Shown here: piece by piece, positions 1 through 10,607 of the stretch | Numbering within the stretch: the stretch's first letter is position 1 | How the letters are laid out: each line of letters begins with the position of its first letter | Origin: Branchiostoma floridae | Lineage: Eukaryota > Chordata > Leptocardii > Amphioxiformes > Branchiostomatidae | Length of the DNA: 64,000 bases | Direction of reading: 5' to 3' | Assembly: GCF_000003815.2 (NCBI RefSeq) | Contig: NC_049997.1 | Coordinates: 14,424,666-14,488,665, forward strand | The notes under the pieces: model-generated | Database searches by the model: none | What the model was told of the DNA's origin: nothing | What the model saw: the letters and a program-made list of their open reading frames with translations, nothing else | Translations under genes and position numbers: made by a program

Positions 1-41
1 TGTGTACCATAGATGCCAATACTTCACTTGTTGTTTTGCAG

Positions 42-91
42 GTCCCAAGCTGACAACTGACGCAACAACAATACCAACAAAGTTGAACGGT
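42..91 (+). CDS. possible small exon upstream in the polycystin-1-like gene
   Basis: A pyrimidine-rich acceptor ending TTTTGCAG precedes a short open stretch rich in Thr and Pro, followed by a possible donor (GTATATG). It lies upstream of, and on the same strand as, the clear exons that start at 711. The phase with the next exon cannot be confirmed because the preceding exon lies outside the window. It could equally be chance; only position and splice-like signals support it. Confidence 0.3.
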
Positions 92-710
92 ATATGTAAA
101 ATAGAAAAACTTAAAGACATGGTCACATTCAACACATCTTGTTGTTCTTGTTGTTTACAATAGTGGGATGTCAATCAAAGCCTTCTTCTATGCCAAGACC
201 CCAGTTGTCAACAACAGACGTCGTTTTGTAGTAGTTTTGATTTGTCAATCTTTTCCTTTTGTGTACGTAATGATATGGTGGGTAAAGTTAATCTGTGTGG
301 TGCCATTTTCGTCCCTTTTAGCTCCAGCCAGGGACAGAGAAGGTTTATCCACTCCTCACACGACACTCAGTTGTCTCCAAGCGGTAACAGACTTATCTTT
401 CTCGATTGTTTGTTCATATGTAGAAAGATAAACAACAATAACGTTATGGTACAGCAATTGTATGATAAATAATGCATGACAGCTGCTATGTTACATTTTC
501 TTAACATATTTTAGAATACTGAACTGCCTATACGATAGCATGTAGTATCTAAAAGATAATAATGTAGCATATAATAAGACTAGATTCAGTACAGTCTTTG
601 GTCGATATCACAGTCTGTTCCTTTGTCGTTCTTTTACGGAAAGAATTGAGCAAGCAGGTACGTCCAAACATTGATGAAAATATTGGTATGTTTTCTCTCT
701 TTTTGCGTAG

Positions 711-2248
711 CTACAAAGTTTTAAGGATCAACTGGAACAATTCAGCGGCGAAGGAGCGTCGTTAGATAACATGATTGGAATAGTTACCGGGATCAACAAT
801 GTACTCCAGCACGACACGTTACAATTATCGTCGGTCGGAGTTCCTAACGAACTGGTAGGGTAGTGAAACAAACTTGAAACAATGAAGTTGCTTTGTATTG
901 CCTTCTCCTAAAAACTTTGATATGTTTTCGGGTCCGTTTATGTGTGTGAACAGCATCACTCGTACTCAAGAGGTTGATGGTGGATCTTTAAGATATTTGG
1001 TGTATAAGTTGGCAAAACGAAGTACTAATTAGGACATGCGTTTTATAGTACCGCAATGGAATGCCCGGTATTGATATCCTTCTACATGTACATACTATTT
1101 CATACAATTTCAACTAAGATTTCCACATGTGAATTTGACTAACGGCATGGTAAACTTTGCCTGTATTTTAACAGGAGGCGTGCATAGATCTGCTGAGCAA
1201 GTCTTCGAAACTTATCAGATCCTCCCAAGGCACCAAAATATCAACGATAGAGACATTAAATAAAGGTACGAGCGGCATGCATAACGAGAAGACCTATATG
1301 TATGATGAGATTCTTGTCATATCATATGGCTTCCAACATTCAGATAATATTCCATTGTGCGTCCACATAAATACTTTGATATTTCACGACGTGTTAAGTT
1401 TATTGTTGGCAACACTTTCTTCATATTGTAGCGATCAATAAGATGCCTAAATTCTGAGTTACTGAGTCAACATTATATTATCATTTGTTGAGGATCTGCT
1501 GACTACTTTCCGATTGGTTTTCTTTGACGTGAGATCGCGTGGCGCAGCGGCAGCGTGTTTGCCTCGGGACCGAGAGGTCTCGAGATCGAATCCGGCTGCA
1601 TGTCACCGATCTTGTGCCCTTGGGAAAGGCACTTTACACGGCTTTGCTCACTTTACTCAGGTGAAAATGAGTACGGTACTTAGCTTCGGCTAGGGCCGTC
1701 CCTCGGATAGGACGTAAAATGGAGTTAATAGTTTGTTTTAATTCTCTTTGCACTTATCATTATCATGATCGACGCATGTGCTGAAATTAAGACAGGGCGT
1801 CACTGTTCTCCATTGTTTCTTAAACTTCTCAACTGATAGTCACTGTGGCCCTTCCACCATCTTTGCAAGAGTCTTTTTACCAGTAGTGTTCATGGTTCTC
1901 AACTGTTCAGCCGTAGCACAAACCTTGTATCGGCTATTCTTCGCAGTTTTAAGCCATGATTCAACTGCAATTGAAAATTTGGACGTATCAAGCTTTTAAA
2001 CTGTACAGCACGATTCTTTGTCAATGAATGACACTTATAGTAATCATGGTAAATAATTGTTTCAGTCGTGGTACACACCGTATCCAGTCTCGTTCAAGTG
2101 CTGCCCGTGGGAAACTCGACCGTTCTTGACACATCAGCACCTCTGTTTGAAATGGACTTCATAGATGTCAACTCGGTGGACGTGTCTCCTAAACAACAGC
2201 TGAAGAACATGCGAGACCAGCAATGGAAGTCTGATCGGCAGGTTGGTT

Positions 2249-2298
<50 letters not shown>

Positions 2299-5200
2299 AA
2301 CCTTATATAGTAAACCTTATATTATATCATATTGATATTACTGGGCTCAAAGAGCGGTTAAGAGAATAAAGAAGATTTATAGTCAAAAATGGAAAAACTA
2401 AACACAGAAGAAAGTTGGAAACACTTAAGACTGGTATTGGAGAAAGGGATGCAAACATTTGTCCCACTAAAACCTAGAAGACCTCCTAGGCCTAAACCAC
2501 TGTGGATGTCTCGGAATTTACTAAGAAATTGAAAATAAGAAAAAAAGGACAAACTATGGAATAAAAACACAGCAACCAAAGAATATTAGAAATACTTCGA
2601 ATACATGGATGCAGAAAAGCAGACAAAGAAGCTCAAAGAATCATTAATGGAAGTTTGAGGCAATAAACCTTATGTTAGATTCATCCTAATTTACTCCTAT
2701 ATAGGCCACCTTGAGGGATGTTAGCCTCCTTCACCGGCTTCTCTGTGGGCGTAAGTTGTTTTTTTTTTTGGGGGGGGGGGCTTTTGGGGGCGGGGACGGG
2801 GGACGGCGATTCGCGTTTTGTAACCGGGAATACGGCAGGAAAGGAATATATGCCAGGAAAGGAATTTATGCCGGGAAGCTTGTACGTGCAAGCTTCCCGG
2901 CTTATATTCCTTTCCCGGTTGTTATTGTTATTTTGTGTTATTGTTATTTTATTTGTGTTATTGTTATTCTATTTGTCTTTGTTAGTTGGAATCTCTTTTT
3001 GAGTGGGGGTGGTGTTCATATTGGCATGTTGCTAGAGTGCACCACCTCTCTGTCCTGTACTGTACATTGTTGATCAATAAAAAAGACTTACGCCAATGCC
3101 CACAGAGAAGCCAGTGAAGGAGACTATGTATAAGGTGTAATAACCTGTCAGTATTCCCTGAGGAAGGTAGCAGAAGTTAACCTCTTATAAACTTGATGCA
3201 ACTTCCCAGGAAGTCCTTTTGTGGTTGTCTTGGAACATTATATGATTTCCTTGCCATCAGTGTCGTCTGCTTGATTCTAGAAATTGCTAAATGTGATGTA
3301 GTTTTAAAATGTGTGCGTCTGTGTTTAGGGTGTGTTTTGATTGATTCACATTCCTCGATTTTGCTAAAACATGTAAATGAATCTAAACATTCGTGGACCT
3401 TGCAATTCTTTAGTAGATAGGGATTATTGTACGTGTATACATTTTCAAAGCACGGGCATCAGCAAGATTAAAACATTGTACTATGAATTGTACCAACATG
3501 GCGTGAATTTGTATTCAACATACAGCTCCGTAACGCTGGGTTATCTTTGATGGAAACTATGGAACGGGCAGCAGACAGTCTTCTGGCGATATTGCCAGAC
3601 ACCGAAGACTACGTGAGGACGTTTGAAAACGACGATGTGATCGTCACGGTTGCACGGTCCGCTAAGAAAGATGGAGTGACACTTCAGAATGGTCAAGTTA
3701 ACGTGTCAGCATCTCTCACACATTGTGCTTCAGATGGGGTTACAGATGCTAAGGTCAGTATGTTTGGTTTCCTTCTGTTTCATTTATTTTTATGGCATAC
3801 TCTTGAGTTCATAACACACTACGTTTTATTCAACCTTCATGTCTTTTTCTGTTATAGATGATTGTGATGCAGAGGAACCTATTTTCCTGGAACTCGTCTA
3901 CGTTGGGGAAAAACGTCACCACGCCCGTGACTATGTTTTCGTGGGGACCTCGACACTTTGGCCACAACTGCACTTTGCAGATTAACATCTCGAAACCTCT
4001 CGCATTTCGGTCCACTGAACAACCAAGGCGACAAAAACGTGAAGTTCAGGAACATGATTCTGACGGTACAAAGTTTGCGCTGGGTGACGTCGCCGTTGGA
4101 CAGAACAGCAACGTGACGATGGTCCATCACGCGTTTGACGTGCCAACTGATGCCGTTATCGTTGTGATGCAGCTATCGTGGTGGGATCACTCCGCTGCCT
4201 TCCGTGTCTTCTTCCGTTACGGCACGCCACCTACAAAGGAGCTTTATGACGACATGAAGGTAGTGAAAGAGGAAGACATTTTCCTAGCTTGGCATCGAGG
4301 CACAAACAGTGTGCGAACATTTACTCCGAGTATCCAGAGACAGAGAGGGAAACTTTATGTTGGGATACAGAAATCAGGTAACCTATCAAATAAGTCATCA
4401 GAATATAATTGCTCAGCCGGTACATGTGCAGCCAAAAGTTTAACACATAATATGAAATGCCGTGGCAAGAATTCGTATACGAATGGTGATTGCACATCAT
4501 ATAACCATCTGCAATCGCACGGGCCTACTATAGTGTGCAATAATCTACGGCAAAGACGGTCCAGTATAGCCGTTGTCACAGCAACAATACATTCATAATT
4601 TTCAAATGTCTACCAAACGTGTTTAATGTTTTTGTACGATGGCAAATTGCGTATTGTAATAGATACAGTGCGAAAGTTACAAACTTTTCGTTTATGACAT
4701 TTTCCCTCTACTGTACATCTAAATCTATAGAGGTAAGCTCGCTCCTGCAAAAGGCACCATCGCCCAAAGAGTACGTATTTCAGGCATCAGCATTGAGCTG
4801 TCTTAACTGGAATCACACATTGGAGAAGTGGCAAGACGCCGACTGTGGGGTAAGGTGTAAATTTCAGATCCATGTCTCGAATGCAGAATGTAGTTGCATG
4901 CGTCACAAGTTAGTTCTTCTGTAATGTTGATTAATTCAAATTAAAAAGAAAAGCAGCTAAAAGTAGCTAATAAGGCATTGTAATAATTGATTGTTGGTTA
5001 AGGATTTTTTTTTAAAGATGGTGGCTGAAACCACAGAAACTAATATTTCTCCTCCTTTCAAGCAATAAGTTAAAAACTTCCAGTAGTCTTTGTAAGTATT
5101 TTTGGACCAAATGACATGAAGACAAAAACGAATCCTGAAATCTGTTTCTAGAAATATCCTTAAGTGTCTGTTTTATGCTTTGTTGGCATCAGGTTCAGGT

Positions 5201-5680
5201 GGACCTATCTGGTAGTACCATCAGATGTAACTGCAACGTTCCCAGGCTTGAGGCTGTTATTGGTGGCTCTTTGCACGTTCTTCCAAATTCTATTGATTAT
5301 GACAGCATCTTCAAAGATCCCGACATCCTCAATGACAACAACCTCGTTTTCTACACGGTTATTGCCGAGTGGGCTCTCTACTTGGTGTTAATGATTATAC
5401 TCAACGTAGACTTTCAGCGTCTTCTAGTGAGTACATGTATTAACCGTTTTCGTAGTGTACAACCGCAACGTCACATTAGCATTTTCTTTAACTGTATAGC
5501 TTTCTTCCAGTGGTTTTATATTTCAATTCATTTTTTTTACAAGGGACGGAAGACTGATAGGTCAGCAACAACCGGCAATGAGAAGCAGTTACCGCTGCTG
5601 TCCGTCCTCCCACCGGACAGGATGCCAGCCCCATACCTCTACCAGATCACCGTTACCACTGGATCCGTGCTTGGTGCCGG
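711..5680 (+). CDS. polycystin-1-like protein, 5' half: GAIN/GPS, first TM, start of PLAT (multi-exon, cut by insertion)
   Basis: Exons, with splice phases that agree: 711-854, 1175-1265, 2066-2241, 3526-3753, 3858-4377, 4731-4849, 5193-5426 and 5544-5680. The product is the extracellular, GPS and first membrane part of a polycystin-1/PKDREJ-type protein. The first four exons encode the extracellular region before the GPS, with N-glycosylation sites such as NST. Exon 3858-4377 holds a WWDHSAAFRVFFRYG segment of the kind seen before GPS motifs. The GPS is split over 4731-4849 (SCLNWNHTLEKW...DCG) and 5193-5426 (RCNCNVPRLEAV), and the latter exon ends in a hydrophobic TM (EWALYLVLMIILNV). The PLAT domain begins at 5632 (YLYQITVTTGSVLGAG) and is interrupted after 5680. 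The GPS lacks the usual His-Leu-Thr/Ser cleavage tripeptide, so self-cleavage is doubtful. The gene starts outside the window; the exact paralogue is not certain. Confidence 0.88.
1531..1735 (+). repeat. tRNA-derived SINE in a polycystin intron
   Basis: The head looks like a tRNA with an A box (TGGCGCAGCGG) and a B box (GATCGAATCC) at the right spacing. A non-tRNA body follows, containing CTTGGGAAAGGCACTTTA and CCCTCGGATAGGACG. The same body, reverse-complemented, occurs at 62580-62970, so this is a dispersed family rather than a tRNA gene. The tRNA part has no clean cloverleaf. Confidence 0.75.
2251..2295. repeat. (AT)n microsatellite
   Basis: Uninterrupted AT dinucleotides just after the splice donor of exon 2066-2241. 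Confidence 0.95.
2370..2670 (+). repeat. degenerate LINE fragment
   Basis: Conceptual + strand translation, interrupted by stops, gives a motif series resembling the linker between endonuclease and reverse transcriptase of CR1/L2-type LINEs: a Trp-Lys-x-Leu block, FVPLKPRRPPRPKPLW, then Lys-rich segments with LWNKNT. It lies in a polycystin intron and has no intact reading frame. The family name is a guess from pattern. Confidence 0.5.
2723..3126. mobile_element. MITE-like inverted-repeat element
   Basis: The ends are inverted copies of each other: AGCCTCCTTCACCGGCTTCT on the left and its imperfect complement near 3095-3126, extending through a GTGGGC/GCCCAC block. Inside, a second hairpin (2827-2925) has arms reading CCGGGAATACGG... 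and ...CCTTTCCCGG. A related sequence lies at 55345-55545, so it is a dispersed family. No coding capacity. Confidence 0.7.
4731..5270 (+). other. GPS motif split by an intron, without canonical cleavage tripeptide
   Basis: The Cys/Trp framework of a GPS is present: Cys then Trp two residues later, WQDADCG, and the paired Cys-x-Cys of RCNCN. Directly after Cys-x-Cys the sequence is NVPRLEAV, whereas cleavable GPS motifs carry His-Leu-Ser/Thr. Polycystin-family members with altered tripeptides are known to be uncleaved; here that is inference from sequence only. Confidence 0.7.
5677..5680. repeat. target-site duplication, left copy (CCGG)
   Basis: CCGG immediately before the element; the matching copy is at 43208-43211. 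A 4-bp CCGG duplication is the preferred target of Ginger1 elements. Confidence 0.88.
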
Positions 5681-5990
5681 TGTTACAGAATTCTGGGGCC
5701 CCCCAGAATTCTGCGGCCCCCCTGGTCACGTGACCCAAATTTTGCATGCGGGGGCGTGGCCTGAAAACTACGATGGCCCACAAGGACATTCCCCATATAA
5801 ACTGGCTGGCACCAGAAACAAGCCTGTCGTCACATGTGTATCTGTACTGGGGGCCAACATTGAGACATTCTGGAGTCCAAATTATGTGGAAAAATTGTCC
5901 GTGCAATCTTTTCTAAAAATGAACTGTTTTTCTTATTATTATAGGTTTGCGTAGATATCAGCCTTACTAGATAAAACGATCTGTGAACTA
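5681..5990 (+). repeat. left terminal inverted repeat
   Basis: About 310 bp matching the reverse complement of 42866-43207, at roughly 90-95% identity by eye. The outermost part contains a near-perfect short palindrome (AGAATTCTGGGG / CCCCCCAGAATTCT). A perfect 12-bp palindrome GGTCACGTGACC lies at about 5722-5733. The TIR stays open in the frame of the interrupted PLAT exon up to a stop at about 5952. Confidence 0.92.
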
Positions 5991-6312
5991 GACCTGGGTT
6001 GAGCCATGGACAATCCATATCAAACTTGGACGTCAACAAGTTCTCCACAAGTACTTTAATGTCTTACTCCAAAAAGCGGTCTGTGAACTAGCTTTGTAAT
6101 TTAAGGAGGGGGGGGGGGGCCGAAATACCGGGTTGAGCCCTGGACTTTTGGGGCTCCCCTTCCCAGGGTACGAACGCTTTGCACAATCCTTATCAAACTT
6201 GGGCGTCAACAAGTTCCCCACAAGTACTTAAATGCCTTACTCCAAAAAGCGGTTTGTGAAGTAGCTTTGGAAATTTAAGAAGGGGGGCCCCAAAATACCG
6301 GGTCGGCCTTGA
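5991..6312 (+). repeat. subterminal satellite, two monomers (left)
   Basis: Two units of the roughly 170-bp satellite found at 9500-10607, same orientation. Each contains AAAAAGCGGTCTGTGAACTA, then the CCCTGGACTTTTGGGG block, and ends near a G/C-rich GGGGGGCCCC block. The array joins the TIR to the copied promoter region at 6313. Confidence 0.9.
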
Positions 6313-6455
6313 AATATTGTGAGTCGCCCCCGCACCCAGAATGGTTCCGTCGATCTGACCACGTGACCATACTACGTCATCTCTTCAGAGTTCCTCTCTA
6401 CAGTAACTCTGTTGGCGCCAGTAGCCATTGAGTCAAATTTGCTGCCTGTGCAGCC
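6313..6455 (+). promoter_or_regulatory. copied promoter/5' UTR of the transposase gene
   Basis: Matches, inverted, 35708-35845 upstream of the intact gene. Visible sites shared by both copies are an E-box (CACGTG) inside GACCACGTGACCAT, a CRE-like TACGTCA, and TTGGCGCCA, a perfect E2F-type site about 40 bp before the ATG. There is no TATA box. Function is inferred from motif and position only. Confidence 0.5.
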
Positions 6456-7622
6456 ATGGATCCAAGAAACTATGTATCAATTAGAAACTATGTATCGGGG
6501 AACGAATATCCTGAGGACGTGAAGACAAAAGAGGGGAAGCGTGCCTTTAGGAAAACGGCCGAACCGTTCGCCCTTGATGGTAAAGTGTTCCTTCAACTTT
6601 TGGTATTTCGTTAATGGAGATCAGAGGAAATTGTGAATTTGTCTTTATCTTATCTTGGGTCGAGGTGATTACTTCGTTTATAGAAGTATGAAATGGGGTT
6701 GAATCGTTTATATTCTCAACGGGTCCCTACGTTAACATCAACTCTCATAATTCCGCCAGGTGCCATAATAATGCCACGTCAAAAAACATTGTTATAGAGG
6801 CATTCTCAAGGTTGTCCTGAACATCTAACATTACATACACTCCAGATATTTAGGTGTTCAAGACAGCCTTGAGAATGCCTCTATAACAGTGATGTGGCGG
6901 TATTTAAGGTGAATGGGAGTTTCGGATCAGGTCAGTCTGGCTAATGTTATGGCTTTTTTTTTTCAACAGGCAATGGCACGTTAGTGTACAAGAAGAAGAT
7001 TAATGATCAAAAGCAAAAAAAAGAGATTCTGGTGAAGGTGCTTAAAGCTGGCCAAACTGAGGAGGTGTTTCACCAGTTTCACACTGATGAAACTGGTGGA
7101 CACAATGGCCAGGCTAAAACATTACATGCCATTGCAGTCCGATTCTACTGGCCCAATCAGTCAGTGCACATCAAGAAATGGGTAAGCATTCAGCTATTAT
7201 ATTTTGATCTTGTCAATTTGTTGTTAACATATGAGTTGAGATACTGTGTGATTGATGAGGGTGGCAGTCAGACTATATTCTGTACATATTTTACTATCAA
7301 TGGTATGAAGAGAACATGGCTAATGAGATATGTAACATTAGTTAAACTGCCATCTTGCTAAAAATAATTTTCCCCCAAACAACAGCCTTGTGACAACTTG
7401 TTATGCAACACATTCCTTTTTTAGTGTTCCAGCAGTGTTATATCACAGTTTTCATAGAATCATAATTGGATGACTGAGGAGACCAGGTTATTGTGACTTA
7501 CATCACATCTTTACATGTGCATCAATTCTTTTTGTTTACACCAATACATTTGCAGGTCAGCGAATGTAAAGGGTGTCAACTAGAAGATGCCTAGTGGTGT
7601 GGAAAACTTGCAACCCATTAAG
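6456..7622 (+). pseudogene. broken copy of transposase exons 1-3
   Basis: Exons 6456-6579 (124 nt), 6970-7181 (212 nt) and 7556-7622 match exons 1-3 of the intact - strand gene, with identical exon lengths and splice sites for the first two. Exon 2 still encodes an intact H2C2-type zinc finger. Exon 3 is 67 instead of 72 nt: a 5-nt loss plus substitutions after the CKGC motif shifts the frame to a stop at 7592-7594. No catalytic exons follow; the sequence then joins 3' UTR-like DNA at 8008. It is therefore a terminal remnant that could at most express an integrase N-terminal fragment of about 125 residues. Confidence 0.85.
6738..6925. mobile_element. palindromic MITE, copy 1 (copied intron 1)
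   Basis: Left arm AACTCTCATAATTCCGCC... and right arm are imperfect inverses, with an internal pair of arms around TATAGAGGCATTCTCAAGG. Related copies occur at 21541-21778, 26143-26355 and (truncated) 34738-34800. No coding capacity. Confidence 0.7.
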
Positions 7623-8007
7623 GTGATTGTTCTTTTTACTTTAATGGGGATTATGACATAATATAAATGTCTTTAAGTTCATGAGGTAAATCAATGTTGT
7701 GATAAGGGGAAAATGGACTGTTGAATTATGCAAATGACCTTCTCATTTACATAATTTATACATGGTGGTGTACACCTTTAACTAAATCAACAAGTAGATA
7801 ATTCCCACCATTTACCAATATTGAATCATGAAACTTCCACATTGATTATGCAAATTAGAGTCGCATTTTCATAGTTAGTATCTGTTTATGTTTCACCTTC
7901 CATGAATTATATATGTTACGTGAATGAACACATGAATTACAGATTTTCCTCATAAATCATGCAAATTTTTCCTGATTTGCAGTTCCAGAGCAAGCTGCTA
8001 GTGTCAA
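7623..8007 (+). other. non-coding junction between copied 5' exons and copied 3' UTR
   Basis: Begins as the start of intron 3 (GTGATTG as in the intact gene) and then diverges. It contains TTATGCAAAT-type segments like those in the dispersed repeats at 25434 and 31062, so the join between the two halves may have been made by, or covered by, such a repeat. No gene seen. Confidence 0.5.
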
Positions 8008-9235
8008 AACTATCTGTGGGTTTTGCGTATGGTGACCACCTGTTGTTGCCGCCATGATACCGTGGTCCGTCCGTGCCATGTTCGCTATGCAGTGTGTCTC
8101 TTGTATGTATATGATGTGTAGCCAACCTACTTTTCTACTATATGATATCAGGAAATTCTACACAAATCTAGAGCTCTCATGTGTATTGACTGTCTTAGTT
8201 CATGTCTATGTACTTGCTACTCAGAAGTGAGTCTAGTTCAACACACTTTGATGTTAGATTCTGTCAATAACGAGGCACTTGTAACTGTTTGCTTTCTTAT
8301 CTTTTTGACAAACTAATGTTTCCTGTCAGTTGAACCATTTTTTGCAATATTGGCTGTTTTAGAATTGTATGTAAGTTGTATGAGACTTTGGGACGGAATC
8401 AAAAGAATAGTTGAATTCTAATTTCCTATCCATTTTCGATTTTGCAAATGACTGATTGTAGCTGACAATGTGAGATTCTGAGTAAGAATTGAAGGTTACG
8501 GAGGTAAACAGCTTAAAATCTTGTAATCTATTTAAACCCAGGATATGTGTAGCTTGAAATAATTTGTTAACTTTGAGAACTGTAAAAATCAGGAAATTTC
8601 CACCATTGAAAGTGTGTTTAGCCAGAAGCGTTTGCAGCTGCAAGTGGAAATGTGTCACCCAAAATTCTGAAGTGAAATTGTGTCATAAGGCAACAAATTA
8701 AAGTGTGTTACTTTGCTTTTTCTCTTACCGGTTCAAGTCTTAAAACAATTTACGGCAAGTTTTTCTGTCATACCGTAGTTGTCCCTCAGACTGACTTAAC
8801 CCTTTGTCATCTACCCCCACTTCTGACAGTGTCAGTGCGGTATAGGGACACCCATTGTGTACCAAGGGTTAAACTGTATTCTGCCAAATTTGCAGTGTTT
8901 TCAAACTGGTGCATATTTCAGGGAACGGAACAGAAACAGCCAACTTTGTTAGTTCACTTCTTCGAGTTTCAATAAAGATCATTTATGATTAAACCAAATG
9001 TTCTCTGCATGGTTTTCGTGGCTTTCATTTCTAACAAATTTTCCAGGGGAGGAGGGCCCAAAAAATATCATGGCTCAACCCGTGTCCCGTGGCCCCGGGT
9101 TCTTGAATTTCTAAGTTCACTGAGGCCTCTTTTTGTAGTAAAACATTTAAGTACTTTTGTGCCACTTACCATAATTTACATGTGTTACATTTATTGAAGT
9201 CCAGGTATTGAAATAATGGTATTATACAATTTCCT
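8008..9235 (+). repeat. inverted copy of the transposase 3' UTR (left arm)
   Basis: Near-identical reverse complement of 13558-14779, with only scattered substitutions and one small indel seen by eye near 8910. It carries a polyadenylation signal (TTTCAATAAAG) at about 8968-8978. The two arms are separated by about 4.3 kb, so transcription across both could form a 1.2-kb double-stranded stem. Short open frames in the arm occur in both copies because the arms are nearly identical, and they are not counted as genes. Confidence 0.88.
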
Positions 9236-9499
9236 AATTGCAGCCTCGTCTAAAACCTTTTTTGGTTACAAATCGAGGCGTTTGACCGGAATCGGTTTTT
9301 ACACACGTCTGAGGTTTAGTGTACATACATTTAATAAGCTTGTAAAAGTTACCCCCTATTCCCGAGTTTAATGGGGATATAACAAATCAAAAAAGGAAGA
9401 AAACTATACAGGAGGGACAAGACGTTTTATCACTGTTTTATTTTTTTTACATCAATTCAAAGAACATACAAGAGAAGAAGGAAAGAAAACCCGATATTT
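9236..9499. other. non-coding spacer
   Basis: Low-complexity T- and A-rich DNA between the copied 3' end and the satellite. No gene or known repeat recognised. Confidence 0.5.
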
Positions 9500-10607
9500 T
9501 AGGGCTCAACCTTAACGGGTAGAGCACTGGACTTTTGGGGCCCCCCTTCCCAGGGGACGAACGCTTTGCACAATCCTTATCAAACTTGGACGTCAACAAG
9601 TTCCCAACAAGAACTTTAATGTCTTACCAGAAAAAGCGGTCTGTGAACTAGCTTTGGAAATTTAAGGAGGGGGGCCCCAAAATACCGGGTTGAGCCCTGG
9701 ACTTTTGGGGCCCCCCTTCCCAGGGGACGAACGCTTTGCACAATCCTTATCGAACTTGGACGTCACCAAGTTCCCAACAAGTACTTTAATGTCTTACTAG
9801 AAAAAGCGGTCTGTGAACTAGCTTTGGAAATGTAAGGAGGGGGGGCCCCAAAATACCGGGGTGAGCCCTGGACTAGCTCTGGGTTGAGCCCTGGACTTTT
9901 GGGGCCCCCCTTCCAAGGGGACGAACGCTTTGCACAATCCTTATCAAACTTGGACGTCAACAAGTTCCCTACAAGTACTTTAATGTCTTACCAGAAAAAG
10001 CGGTCTGTGAACTAGCTTTGGAAATTTAAGGAGGGGGGCCCCAAAATACCGGGTTGAGCCCTGGACTTTTAGGCCCCCCCTTCCCAGGGGACGAACGCTT
10101 TGCACAATCCTTTTCAAACTTGGACGTCAACAAGTTCCCAAAACGTACTTTAATGTCTTACTAGAAAAAGCGGTCTGTGAACTAGCTTTGGAAATTTAAG
10201 GAGGGGGGCCCAAAATACCGGGTTGAGCCCTGGACTTTTAGGCCCCCCCCTTCCCAGGGGACGAACGCTTTGCACAATCCTTATCAAACTTGGACGTCAA
10301 CAAGTTCCCCACAAGTACTTTAATGTCTTACCAGAAAAAGCTGTCTGTGAACTAGCTTTGGAAATTTAAGGAGGGGGGCCCCAAAATACCGGGTTGAGCC
10401 CTGGACTTTTAGGTCCCCCCTTCCCAGGGGACGAACGCTTTGCACAATCCTTATCAAACTTGGACGTCAACAAGTTCCCCACAAGTACTTTAATGTCTTA
10501 CTAAAAAAAGCGGTCTGTGAACTAGCTTTGGAAATTTAAGGAGGGGGGCCCCAAAATACCGGATTGAGCCCTGGACTTTTAGGGCCCCCCTTCCCAGGGG
10601 ACGAACG
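9500..10607 (+). repeat. subterminal satellite array (left, about 6-7 monomers)
   Basis: Head-to-tail units with a 170-bp period (for example GAAATTTAAGGAGG at 10021, 10191 and 10361). Each has a block with GGACGAACGCTTTGCACAA, CTTGGACGTCAACAAG and a GGCCCC junction. It is the same satellite as 35860-42865 but inverted relative to it, so the two arrays face each other across the element. Confidence 0.93.

Noticed and set aside
1531-1605. Functional tRNA gene
   Set aside because: A and B boxes are present but stems do not pair well, and it continues into a SINE body shared with 62580-62970.
2711-3073. 120-residue frame over a G-run and a hairpin
   Set aside because: Lies wholly within a MITE; no splice or homology support.
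8359-8658. 99-residue open frame conserved in both inverted arms (also 14126-14425)
   Set aside because: The arms are near-identical at the DNA level and lie in the 3' UTR; conservation of the frame needs no coding constraint, and it runs antisense to the UTR.
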